In this document: one piece after another, positions 1 to 7,217 of the stretch
How the letters are laid out: every line of letters starts with the position of its first letter
Numbering within the stretch: the stretch's first letter is position 1
Assembly (NCBI GenBank): GCA_027296025.1
Contig: JAPUJU010000258.1
Span: 1-12,783, forward strand
Length of the DNA stretch: 12,783 bases
From: a bacterium
GTDB taxonomy: Bacteria; Krumholzibacteriota; Krumholzibacteriia; WVZY01
Direction of reading: 5' to 3'
Position numbers and translations under genes: made by a program
Notes under the pieces: model-generated
The model's database searches: none
What the model saw: only the letters and a program-made list of their open reading frames with translations
Told to the model about the DNA's origin: nothing

Positions 1-1546
1 GAAGCGCGTGCTCGCCGAGGCAACCAGGGTGGTGCTTGCGGAGGTGAAACGGAAAAGGGTGCCGATCGGCTTCAAAGACCTGGGCGCCGGCGGGATCAGC
101 TGTGCCGTGTCCGAAATGGCTGAGGCCGGCGGGGTTGGTGCGGACATCGACCTCGACGCGGTGAACAAATTTCCCGACAACCTGTCCGCGCAGGTGATCG
201 CGTGTTCCGAAACACAGGAACGTTACGTAATGTTCGTTCCGGATCATTTTACGGAGTTCGTTCTCAACGTCTACAATCGCGAATTCGATCTTCCTCATAT
301 CTACAGCGGAGCCGGCGCGTACGTCATCGGGCACACGACGGATGAAAAGCGGTTCAAGCTTTCCCGCAACAGAGAACTGGTTTGCGACGCAGGAATCGAT
401 GCGATCACAACAGGGATCGAGTACACGCGCGAGAAGCGAAAAGGAAAACCCCGGTCGGTTGCCGCTAAGAATGGCCGGAGCCCGAGTCCGAGACAGGCAC
501 TGCTCTCACTACTCGGGTCCTTCAATATCGCCGACAAGGCCATTCTGTATCAGCATTACGACTCGGAAGTTCAGGCGCGCGCGGTGATCCGCCCCGGTGA
601 GGCGGATGCGGCGGTGGCGATGTTCATGCCGGGTGAGCCGGTGGGTGTCGCACTCGGTATTGGCGGGAACTCCATGCTCGGGTTGGTCGATCCATACCTC
701 GGCGGTGCCTGGGCGGTCGTCGAAGCCGTGCGTAACGTTGCGTGTGTCGGCGCATTGCCTCTGGCCGTAACGGACTGCTTGAATTTTGGTGACCCGGAAG
801 ACCCGGAAGTGTTCTCGGAGTTTTGCGAGGCGGTTCGCGGCATCGGTGACGCGTGCAGGGGACTCGTGCTTCGTGATGGCCCCGACGGAGGGATTCCCGT
901 GGTTTCCGGAAACGTATCTTTTTATAACCAGAGCGAAAAGGGAGCGCCGATCGCGCCGACGCCGATCGTCGCTTGTGCCGGACGGCTGGAGGACGCGAGC
1001 GTGGCACAGACCATGGGTTTCAAAAAAAGCGAGTCGACAATCGTGCTTCTTGGGACGCTGCACGATCTCATGGCAGGCAGCGAATACGTGAAACAGTTCG
1101 GGATGACCGGTAGAGACAAAGCTCCACGGGCGGCGTTTGAGTTTGAAACCGCGATACTCAAAACGTTGCTCGCCGGTTTCGAGAAGCGGATGGTCACCGC
1201 GGCGCACGACATCGGGCACGGCGGTCTTCTCGTTACGTTATCGGAAATGATGTTCGAGAGCACACCGAACGACATCGGTTGTGACATCAATGCCGTTTCG
1301 GCCGGCGCATCGACCGACGTGCATGTGTTCAGCGAGTACGGCGGCATCGTCGTTGAGATCCCCGACAGCACTTTTCAGGCCTTCAAGGAGATGGCGAACA
1401 AGAACGGGGCGCCGTGGCATTTTCTCGGCCGGACAACCTCCGAGTCGAAACTCACGGTCGGGCTGACAGACGATGAGCTGGACGTGCCGCTCTCGGAGCT
1501 TCGGGCAGCTGCCTTCGAAGGAAAATTTAACCAGCTGTTTGCGTAA
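1..1546 (+). CDS. purL: Phosphoribosylformylglycinamidine synthase, PurL subunit (5'-truncated by window edge)
   Basis: This is the synthetase subunit of FGAM synthase, which uses ATP and glutamine-derived ammonia to convert FGAR to FGAM in IMP synthesis. The frame is open from base 2 to the TAA at 1544-1546, so about 514 C-terminal residues are present and the start lies outside the window. Counting from base 2, visible family motifs are DLGAGGIS (about 26-33), SETQERY (about 69-75), AVTDCLNFGDPEDPE (about 255-269), SGNVSFYN (about 302-309) and AHDIGHGGL (about 401-409). Together they span the end of the first AIRS-type half and all of the second. The segment GIGGNSMLGLVDP (about 219-231) differs from the TDGN-type sequence I remember in many homologues, but this stretch is variable in the family. 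The REFDLP and TGIEYTRE segments recall the longer deltaproteobacterial-type PurL, which is a recollection only. purQ follows after 15 bases. Confidence 0.96.
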   Translation, partial: KRVLAEATRVVLAEVKRKRVPIGFKDLGAGGISCAVSEMAEAGGVGADIDLDAVNKFPDNLSAQVIACSETQERYVMFVPDHFTEFVLNVYNREFDLPHIYSGAGAYVIGHTTDEKRFKLSRNRELVCDAGIDAITTGIEYTREKRKGKPRSVAAKNGRSPSPRQALLSLLGSFNIADKAILYQHYDSEVQARAVIRPGEADAAVAMFMPGEPVGVALGIGGNSMLGLVDPYLGGAWAVVEAVRNVACVGALPLAVTDCLNFGDPEDPEVFSEFCEAVRGIGDACRGLVLRDGPDGGIPVVSGNVSFYNQSEKGAPIAPTPIVACAGRLEDASVAQTMGFKKSESTIVLLGTLHDLMAGSEYVKQFGMTGRDKAPRAAFEFETAILKTLLAGFEKRMVTAAHDIGHGGLLVTLSEMMFESTPNDIGCDINAVSAGASTDVHVFSEYGGIVVEIPDSTFQAFKEMANKNGAPWHFLGRTTSESKLTVGLTDDELDVPLSELRAAAFEGKFNQLFA

Positions 1547-1561
1547 CACCGTGATGAAACC

Positions 1562-2383
1562 ATGAAAAACGAAGTGCTTGTCATACAGTTTCCCGGAGTG
1601 AACTGCGAGTACGAAACGGTTCGTGTGCTCGAAGCTGTCGGGTTGACGGGACGAATCGTGCGATGGAACATCGAAGCGGATGCGCTCAGGGATGCGGCCG
1701 CGATCGTCATTCCAGGTGGGTGGTCGTATCAGGATCGCATTCGCGCGGGCGTCGTGGCCGCGAAGGACAAGATCATGGATGCCGTCGTCGAGGCGGCGGA
1801 GCGCGGGGTGCCGGTCATGGGGATCTGCAACGGCGCTCAGATACTCGTCGAGTCCGGCGCGGTAACGGGTTTTCGTCCCGGCGGGATTGACTTGAGTCTG
1901 GCGCCGAACGACATGCCGGACCGCGATGGGTATCTCTGCCGCTGGGTGCGCCTGAAGAAAGGGCCTGCCTCCTGTATTTTCACTGAGTTTTTCAACGACT
2001 GGGATACGGACTCCGGGACGGTGCCGATCCCGATGGCGCACGGCGAGGGCCGGTTCGTGACGATGTCCGAGGACACGGCGGCGCACCTCGAGCGCGGCGA
2101 TTCGGTAGCGGTGAACTATGCGACGATCGATGGTGAGGTGGCCCGCGATTTTCCGGAAAATCCGAACGGTTCGATGTTGTCGATCGCGGGCGTGACCAAC
2201 CGCGCGGGGAACGTACTCGCGATAATGCCGCACCCCGAACGCGCGTCGTGGTTGCACCAGGTATCGCCGGGGGCGGGTGGGGTATGGGCCGAGAGGCGCT
2301 TGGCCGCCGGTACGAAAGACATCTACCGCCCCGGGCCCGGCCTTGGCTTTTTCGAGTCGCTGCGAAAGGGGTTGAGTCTGTGA
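1562..2383 (+). CDS. purQ: FGAM synthase glutaminase subunit PurQ
   Basis: This class I glutamine amidotransferase subunit hydrolyses glutamine and passes ammonia to PurL. The catalytic triad is visible: Cys89 in GICNGAQ, and His224 and Glu226 in MPHPERASW. The N-terminal VIQFPGVNCEYET is typical of PurQ. At 273 residues it is longer than Bacillus-type PurQ (about 225-230), with some 47 residues after the HPER motif. Such longer PurQ forms exist in other phyla, so I do not read this as a fusion. The ATG at 1562 lies 15 bases after the purL stop and has only a weak ribosome binding site (GTGATG). Its TGA at 2381-2383 overlaps the GTG start of the next gene, so translation is probably coupled. 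Confidence 0.96.
   Translation: MKNEVLVIQFPGVNCEYETVRVLEAVGLTGRIVRWNIEADALRDAAAIVIPGGWSYQDRIRAGVVAAKDKIMDAVVEAAERGVPVMGICNGAQILVESGAVTGFRPGGIDLSLAPNDMPDRDGYLCRWVRLKKGPASCIFTEFFNDWDTDSGTVPIPMAHGEGRFVTMSEDTAAHLERGDSVAVNYATIDGEVARDFPENPNGSMLSIAGVTNRAGNVLAIMPHPERASWLHQVSPGAGGVWAERRLAAGTKDIYRPGPGLGFFESLRKGLSL
2365..2371 (+). promoter_or_regulatory. Ribosome binding site of the PurS-like gene
   Basis: AAAGGGG lies inside the 3' end of purQ, eight bases before the GTG at 2380. It supports that GTG as the start over the open frame that extends upstream to 2248 through purQ coding sequence. Confidence 0.6.
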
Positions 2384-3039
2384 CCTTGCGTGTATCGCTC
2401 TGGGTATCCCTCAAGGGTACGGATCTCGTGGCGAGCACCGCCTGGCTCACGCTGGTCGACACGATGGGCCACGGCCGTAACCTGCTGGGCCTCTGCAGGT
2501 TCGACGTCTACGAGTTCGCCGTCGAGTCTGACGACCCCGCCAGATCGGCCGAGGAGGTGAAACGGCTCTTCGCCGGACAGGGACGGTTCTATAATCGCAA
2601 CAAACACAACTACTTGCTGGACATCTCGTGGAAGGGCGGGCACGTCATCGACGGCATGCCGCTCGCCGAGAACATCCGGCGCCTCGCGGCCGAGGTGACG
2701 GCGCGCATTCGCTGCGAAGATTTCGATGGAAATAAAGCGCCGGATCGCGCTATGTTGAATAGTGTTCCGGTTTTCCGGACGGATGTTTTGATTGAAGACC
2801 TCGATCCCGCCACGAAGGAGCGACTTTCACGGTATCTGGAGTCGGAGCTCGCGGCGACCGTCGAGGTTTCGGCGTTGGGCACGTGCTGGTACTTGGCACT
2901 GCGTGCCGGGTCGGAAGGTGAGGCGACGGAGATCGCCAGGAATATCACCGTGACTCAGAGCAGAGACCGTGGTCTTCTTCTCAACCCCAACAGCCAGGGG
3001 TTGAAAATCCTGTCACAGCAAACCATGGACGCATCATGA
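2380..3039 (+). CDS. purS: Tandem PurS-like protein, probable FGAM synthase accessory subunit
   Basis: The 219-residue product begins at a GTG that shares GTGA with the purQ stop. I read it as two diverged PurS modules. Module 1 (about 3-82) opens with RVSLWVSLKGTD, continues with TAWLTLVDTMG, then YEFAVES, a helix with AEEVKRLF, and FYNRNKHNYLLDI, which follows the order of PurS (VxVSLK, helix with MG, strand, helix, LLaNPvieeY). Module 2 (about 131-211) has DVLIEDLD, a helix, VEVSALGTCWYLALRA, the EGEATEIARNI helix and GLLLNPNSQGLKIL, whose LLLNPN resembles the PurS LLANP motif. A charged linker (about 83-130) joins them. PurS bridges PurL and PurQ in split FGAM synthases, and its place between purQ and purF fits that job. 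The PurS assignment rests on remembered patterns and context, so the family is likely rather than certain. There is no signal peptide or membrane segment. The stop overlaps purF by ATGA. Confidence 0.72.
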   Translation: MTLRVSLWVSLKGTDLVASTAWLTLVDTMGHGRNLLGLCRFDVYEFAVESDDPARSAEEVKRLFAGQGRFYNRNKHNYLLDISWKGGHVIDGMPLAENIRRLAAEVTARIRCEDFDGNKAPDRAMLNSVPVFRTDVLIEDLDPATKERLSRYLESELAATVEVSALGTCWYLALRAGSEGEATEIARNITVTQSRDRGLLLNPNSQGLKILSQQTMDAS

Positions 3040-4439
3040 CGGAATCGCTCCACGAATACTGCGGTGTGTTCGGTATCTACAATCATCCGCGCGCAGCTGA
3101 CTCGACGTTTCTGGGGCTTTACGCCCTGCAGCACAGAGGACAGGAAAGCGCCGGGATCGTTTCGACGAACGGGGAGAAGTTCTACGAGCGCCGCGGTATG
3201 GGACTCGTATCCCAGGTCTTCGACGAAGACAATCTGCGGCGTCTGGAAGGTACGCTCGCGATGGGCCATAACCGGTACTCGACTACCGGCCAGGCGCGGG
3301 TGGCCAATATCCAACCGTTGACGGTTAAGACCAAAGCCGGTGTGATTGGTCTCGCGCACAACGGTAACTTGGTCAATGCAATAGAATTACGCAAGAATAT
3401 GGAACAAAGTGGTTCGATCTTTGCGACGACCGCCGACAGCGAGGTTATTCTTCATCTGATTGCCCGCAGCCGGAAGAGCCGGCTGGAGGACATGATAATC
3501 GACGCCGTAACGCAGGTAGAAGGCGCCTATTCGTTGCTCCTGATGACGAAGGACAGGCTCATCGGAGTGCGAGATCCTTTCGGTTTCCGGCCGTTGTGTC
3601 TGGGCCGACTGGGAAACAGTACGATTATGACCAGCGAAACCTGCGCGCTGGACATTCTTGGAGCCGAGTACATAAGGGACGTTGAACCAGGGGAGCTCGT
3701 TGTCGTCGACGAGCGGGGGATAACGTCCATCACGGCTGAGGAATCCACTGACCAGGCGAAGTGCATCTTCGAGTTCATTTATTTCTCTCGCCCGGACAGT
3801 AAGATTTTTGGTGAGAACGTGGACAAGATCCGGCGAAAACTGGGAGTTGCGTTGGCGCGGAACCATCCGGTCGACGCGGATGTGGTGATTGCGGTGCCGG
3901 ACTCGAGTAACACGTCAACTCTGGGATTTGCCCGGGAATCGGGGATTCCTTTTGAGCTGGGGCTCATCAGAAATCATTATGTGGGTCGCACGTTTATCCA
4001 ACCGGACCAGTCCCAGCGAGACGGGGATGTCCGTGTGAAATTCAACCCGGTGCGCGGAATACTCGAAGGCAAGCGGGTGGCGGTGGTTGATGATTCCATC
4101 GTGCGGGGATCCACAATGAAGAAACTGGTTAAGATGCTAAGACATGCAGGTGTAAAAGAGGTGCACCTGCGTATAAGTTCTCCCCCTGTTCAATACCCCT
4201 GTTTTTACGGGATCGACATTCCCGAGCGTAGTGAGTTGGTCGCTTCGTCTCACTCGATTGACCAGATTCGTGAGTATCTCAACGTGGACAGTCTCGAGTA
4301 TCTTACGATGGATGACTTGAGATCCGTTGTGGACGATCCGGATCACTTTTGCTACGCGTGTTTCAGTGGTGACTACAAGGTCCCGCTTTCGACGGCGTTT
4401 CGGAAGTCTGTTTTTGAAGACAGCTTCGTGGAGTCCTAG
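3036..4439 (+). CDS. purF: Amidophosphoribosyltransferase PurF (Fe-S, propeptide type)
   Basis: PurF makes 5-phosphoribosylamine from PRPP and glutamine, the first committed step of purine synthesis. The 467-residue protein has an N-terminal Ntn glutaminase domain with the nucleophile at Cys9 (HEYCGVFGI), followed by LQHRGQESAG (31-40), GHNRYSTTG (77-85) and LAHNGNLVNA (106-115). The C-terminal phosphoribosyltransferase domain carries the PRPP loop VVDDSIVRGST (350-360). Cys243, Cys389, Cys439 and Cys442 occupy the places of the four ligands of the 4Fe-4S cluster in Bacillus subtilis PurF. Residues 1-8 would be a short propeptide removed to free Cys9, unlike E. coli PurF where the cysteine directly follows Met1. 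The ATG at 3036 shares ATGA with the upstream stop and lacks a clear ribosome binding site, so translational coupling is likely. It is the last gene of the purine run here. Confidence 0.97.
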   Translation: MTESLHEYCGVFGIYNHPRAADSTFLGLYALQHRGQESAGIVSTNGEKFYERRGMGLVSQVFDEDNLRRLEGTLAMGHNRYSTTGQARVANIQPLTVKTKAGVIGLAHNGNLVNAIELRKNMEQSGSIFATTADSEVILHLIARSRKSRLEDMIIDAVTQVEGAYSLLLMTKDRLIGVRDPFGFRPLCLGRLGNSTIMTSETCALDILGAEYIRDVEPGELVVVDERGITSITAEESTDQAKCIFEFIYFSRPDSKIFGENVDKIRRKLGVALARNHPVDADVVIAVPDSSNTSTLGFARESGIPFELGLIRNHYVGRTFIQPDQSQRDGDVRVKFNPVRGILEGKRVAVVDDSIVRGSTMKKLVKMLRHAGVKEVHLRISSPPVQYPCFYGIDIPERSELVASSHSIDQIREYLNVDSLEYLTMDDLRSVVDDPDHFCYACFSGDYKVPLSTAFRKSVFEDSFVES

Positions 4440-4471
4440 GATAGAGATTCTCTGCCGAGGATAGGCCATCA

Positions 4472-4489
4472 GCCGTCGCGTGTGACGGC
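4472..4489 (+). other. Hairpin in the purF to DUF2344 gap
   Basis: GCCGTC (4472-4477) and GACGGC (4484-4489) form a perfect six-base-pair stem with a six-base loop, 33 bases after the purF stop. No T-run follows, so it is not a standard intrinsic terminator. It could still be a processing or attenuation structure at the end of the purine operon. The rest of the gap (4440-4547) shows no convincing promoter. Confidence 0.35.
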
Positions 4490-4547
4490 CCGTGAAACGC
4501 CTGCGACGACGTTACAAAATCCTCTACATAGTCTGGTATCGATCCGT

Positions 4548-5285
4548 ATGGTTCGTTTACGAATCCAGTACGAAAAAGTGGATTCCATACGATTCTGTTC
4601 CCACCGCGACATCATGCGCGGCTTTCGCCGCACTTTCGCGGCCAGCCAGATCCCCGTCTGTTTTTCGCAAGGGTTTAACCCGCACCCGCGTCTTTCATTC
4701 GGTCCCTCGTTGCGAACCGGCTGGGAAGGTGACGAAGAGTATATGGATGTCCAGCTCAGCGAACCTGTAAACGACTTTGGCGCCCGGTGCAACCCATCGC
4801 TTCCCGGCGGTCTGCGTATCAAGCGGACGGTGGAGGTAAGCGACGGGGTTCCCAAACTCACAGCCGACGTGAGCGCCGCCCGATACGAACTGCGGATCCA
4901 CAAGAGCAGTCTCGCTGCGGGGAAAAATTCCCGGTGGGATAGTTTTCTACGAGAATCGACAAGCGACGATGCCCCGATGAGCGAGCTAATGAGATCGGCC
5001 ATCGAGCAACTGGATGTGTGGCAGGTCGGGACGTCCGATGGCGGGCATCCGGTTTCGCTGATCGAGCTCGATGTTTACGAACAAGATGGTGAGATCCGGA
5101 TAGACTATCTGAGCTCGATGCGGGGAGGGAAGAGTATTTTCCCCGAAGATCTGCTCGAACCTTACGTGGGCGATCCCAACGATCTGGAGACGCCCGTCCG
5201 GACAAAGCGAAAGGCTCTCTACGTCAAGCGCGGAGGAGACCTGTGCTCGCCGATCAATAAAGGAGTAGTGCAAACAGCGTTATGA
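4548..5285 (+). CDS. DUF2344 radical-SAM-linked protein (TIGR03936-like)
   Basis: The 245-residue product matches the DUF2344 family, whose members are found next to or fused to a B12-binding-type radical SAM protein. Their exact biochemical role is unsettled. Recognisable family segments are RLRIQYEK (3-10), SIRFCSHRDIMRGFRRTF (13-30), SQGFNPHPRLSFGPSL (40-55) and EEYMDVQLSEP (63-73). The C-terminal part is less conserved and ends in KRGGDLCSP. I chose the ATG at 4548 because the family starts at this point. The frame is open back to a GTG at 4482, but the 22 extra residues look unlike the family and that GTG lies in a hairpin. No good ribosome binding site precedes 4548. The stop overlaps rng by ATGA (5282-5285), in line with the known neighbourhood of this family with RNase G, L21 and L27. 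No radical SAM partner is in the window. Confidence 0.85.
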   Translation: MVRLRIQYEKVDSIRFCSHRDIMRGFRRTFAASQIPVCFSQGFNPHPRLSFGPSLRTGWEGDEEYMDVQLSEPVNDFGARCNPSLPGGLRIKRTVEVSDGVPKLTADVSAARYELRIHKSSLAAGKNSRWDSFLRESTSDDAPMSELMRSAIEQLDVWQVGTSDGGHPVSLIELDVYEQDGEIRIDYLSSMRGGKSIFPEDLLEPYVGDPNDLETPVRTKRKALYVKRGGDLCSPINKGVVQTAL

Positions 5286-6823
5286 AAGAAATTATTATCA
5301 ACATCACGTCCCGTGAAATCCGGGTCGCGATGCTCGAAGACGGAGATCTTGTCGATTTCCTCGTCGAGCGAGAGCACACACGCCGGCTTGTCGGCGACGT
5401 GTACCTTGGGCGGGTCAACGCGATCCTGCCGGGGATTCAAGCCGCATTCGTGGATATCGGTTACGAAAAAGCCGGTTTTCTCCACGGCAGCGACCTCGCC
5501 GGCTCACTGGACAAGTTTCAAGAGTTCGACATGGTGGAAACGCCGCGGCGGAGGGGCCATCGTTCCCAGAAAGGGGACCGCGCCAACATCCCGCCGATCG
5601 AGAAAGTGCTCCAGAAGGGCCAGGAAGTCCTGGTTCAGGTGACGAAGGAAGCTATCGGCACCAAGGGTCCGAGGCTCTCGTCGCAGATTTCGCTGCCGGG
5701 CCGCTTCGTGGTCTACCTGCCGGGTGTCAACTATCTCGGAGTATCCCGGAAAATCGAGTCGCGCCAGGAGCGCTCACGTCTGAAAAACCTGATCGCCCGT
5801 AAGAAGCCGGCGAACTCAGCCATCATCGCCAGGACGGCTTGCGTCGGTGTCGATGCGAAGCAGATCCAAGCCGATATTGATTACCTCGACAAACTCTGGC
5901 AGGACCTCAAGCAGGAATCGGAGAACGTCGAGGCACCGAAGCTCATTCACGAAGAAGTTGAGCTGCTCATCGGAATGGTCAGGGACGTTATGACGGACAA
6001 TGTCGACCGGATCCTCATCGACAATGAGCGTGAACACAAGAAGCTCATCAAGTATCTGAAAACGTTCAGCCCGAATCTCGCCTCGCGAGTAAAGATGTAT
6101 CGTGATAAGACGCCGATCTTCGACAAGTTTCGGATCGAGAGGGAAATCGAGAAAACACTCGACCGCAAAATCTGGCTCAAGAAAGGCGGGTACATCACGA
6201 TCGATCCGACGGAGGCGCTGGTGGCTGTCGACGTTAACACGGGGCGGTTTGTCGGCAAGAAGGATCAGGAAGAGACGATTTTCGAGACGAACATGCTCGC
6301 CGCGCGCGAGATTCCGCGCCAGCTCCGACTCCGGGATATCGGCGGTATCATTGTGATCGACTTCATCGATATGGAAAAAGATGCGAACAAGCGCAAGGTG
6401 TTGGCCGAGCTCCGGCACTACCTTCGCAAGGATAAGTCGCGGTCGAAAGCGTTCGCCATCAGCGATCTCGGACTTGTTGAGATCAGCCGCAAGCGAGTTC
6501 GCCCGAGCCTGCTCCACTTCTATAGCGACGAGTGTCCGTACTGCAAGGGAACCGGCAAAGTGCTCTCGTACGACTCGCTCGCCAACAAGATCGAGCAGTG
6601 GATCCGGCGAGTCGGGACCCGGACCCGCGAGCGGCGGATCCAGCTCCGTGTCAATTCATCACTTGCGCTCTTCCTGGAGGAGGAGCGGCGAGGGATTTTC
6701 GATATCATGGAGCGCCAGTACCGGCTCAAGATCGAGCTGCAGGACGATCCGAGGCTCCACAGGGAGGATTTCAAGGTCGTTTCCCTGTCTTCCTTCCGTG
6801 ACCTCGTCCAAGAACTGTCTTGA
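5282..6823 (+). CDS. rng: Ribonuclease G/E family endoribonuclease
   Basis: This single-strand-specific endoribonuclease family matures rRNA and turns over mRNA in the cytoplasm. The 513-residue protein is RNase G-sized and lacks the long C-terminal scaffold of E. coli RNase E. It has an S1 RNA-binding domain (about 37-125, with GDVYLGRVNAILPGIQAAFVDIG) interrupted by a basic loop (PRRRGHRSQKGDR, 88-100). An RNase H-like/5' sensor region follows, then the DNase I-like catalytic part. Asp317 (AVDVNTG) and Asp360 (VIDFIDM) match the Mg-binding Asp303 and Asp346 of RNase E, with the same 43-residue spacing. Cys418 and Cys421 form the Zn-link motif CPYCKGTG. The ATG at 5282 overlaps the upstream stop. 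AGGAG at 5261-5265 is too far for a normal ribosome binding site, so translation is probably coupled. The TGA at 6821-6823 lies inside the -35 box of the rplU promoter. Confidence 0.96.
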   Translation: MKEIIINITSREIRVAMLEDGDLVDFLVEREHTRRLVGDVYLGRVNAILPGIQAAFVDIGYEKAGFLHGSDLAGSLDKFQEFDMVETPRRRGHRSQKGDRANIPPIEKVLQKGQEVLVQVTKEAIGTKGPRLSSQISLPGRFVVYLPGVNYLGVSRKIESRQERSRLKNLIARKKPANSAIIARTACVGVDAKQIQADIDYLDKLWQDLKQESENVEAPKLIHEEVELLIGMVRDVMTDNVDRILIDNEREHKKLIKYLKTFSPNLASRVKMYRDKTPIFDKFRIEREIEKTLDRKIWLKKGGYITIDPTEALVAVDVNTGRFVGKKDQEETIFETNMLAAREIPRQLRLRDIGGIIVIDFIDMEKDANKRKVLAELRHYLRKDKSRSKAFAISDLGLVEISRKRVRPSLLHFYSDECPYCKGTGKVLSYDSLANKIEQWIRRVGTRTRERRIQLRVNSSLALFLEEERRGIFDIMERQYRLKIELQDDPRLHREDFKVVSLSSFRDLVQELS

Positions 6824-6848
6824 CAATGGGATCGAATTTTTGTATTAA
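6820..6848 (+). promoter_or_regulatory. Sigma-70-type promoter for rplU-rpmA
   Basis: A perfect -35 box TTGACA (6820-6825) and a -10 box TATTAA (6843-6848) are separated by exactly 17 bases, and the DNA between them is AT-rich. The predicted transcription start near 6855 would give a leader of about 34 bases before the rplU ATG at 6889. The -35 box contains the rng stop codon TGA. This is the strongest promoter-like signal in the window and fits the high expression needed for ribosomal proteins. Confidence 0.82.
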
Positions 6849-6888
6849 AGAAAGGTTATTTGTAAGATTTTCAATGGATTAAGGAATT

Positions 6889-7206
6889 ATGGAAAATTAC
6901 GCGATCGTTGATGTATCCGGCGCCCAGTGCAAGGTGACCGCCGACGGCCTCTACCGTGTTCCGAAGCTCGAGGCGGAGGTGGGCGCGAAGGTCAAACTGG
7001 ACAAGGTGCTGCTGTGGAACGATGGAAAGAAGGTCCACGTCGGTACCCCATATGTAAAGGACATGACCGTTCTTGCTGAAGTGGTTGAGCACGGACGGGG
7101 TGCGAAAATTATTGTTTTCAAGAAGAAGAAACGCAAGGGTTACCGAAGGAAACGGGGACATCGTCAGCACTATACGGATATCCGGGTGACGGCACTCCCC
7201 AGGTAG
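6889..7206 (+). CDS. rplU: 50S ribosomal protein L21
   Basis: L21 is a large-subunit protein that binds 23S rRNA. The 105-residue length is normal. It starts MENYAIVDVSGAQCKV, like the usual YAIIxxGGKQYKV start with some substitutions. It contains GAKVKLDKVLLWNDGKKVHVGTP (spanning about 32-54), and the C-terminal basic stretch KKKKRKGYRRKRGHRQHYTDI (in two parts, 78-98) is the L21 signature (KRRKxYRRKxGHRQxxT). The ATG at 6889 follows AAGGA (6881-6885) at close spacing of three bases. It is the first gene of the rplU-rpmA pair, with a near-consensus promoter directly upstream, and rpmA follows after 11 bases. Confidence 0.97.
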   Translation: MENYAIVDVSGAQCKVTADGLYRVPKLEAEVGAKVKLDKVLLWNDGKKVHVGTPYVKDMTVLAEVVEHGRGAKIIVFKKKKRKGYRRKRGHRQHYTDIRVTALPR

Positions 7207-7213
7207 AGGTGAT
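7205..7213 (+). promoter_or_regulatory. Strong ribosome binding site of rpmA
   Basis: AGAGGTGAT overlaps the rplU stop codon (TAG, 7204-7206) and matches most of the extended anti-16S consensus. Its GAGG core lies eight bases before the GTG at 7218, which settles that non-ATG start. Confidence 0.75.
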
Positions 7214-7217
7214 GTAA

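Noticed and set aside
218..231. Altered PurL segment GIGGNSMLGLVDP (residue numbers about 219-231 of the partial protein) as a sign of lost function
   Set aside because: This stretch varies between PurL families as I remember them (Thermotoga also differs), and all other motifs are intact.
1238..2257. A 339-codon open frame on the minus strand opposite purL and purQ
   Set aside because: Composition is Arg/His-rich and low in family-like motifs. The plus strand carries PurL and PurQ motifs throughout.
2248..2379. Upstream extension of the PurS-like gene
   Set aside because: It overlaps purQ coding sequence in another frame and reads as unstructured Arg/Gly-rich sequence. The GTG at 2380 has a ribosome binding site and a GTGA overlap.
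4512..4542. Promoter-like TTACAA and TATCGA before the DUF2344 gene
   Set aside because: The spacing is 19 bases and both boxes are weak. A start near 4549 would give a leaderless message, which is too speculative to call.
4482..4547. N-terminal extension of the DUF2344 protein from GTG 4482
   Set aside because: Known family members begin at the VRLRIQYEK-like segment. The GTG is buried in a hairpin and has no ribosome binding site at normal distance.
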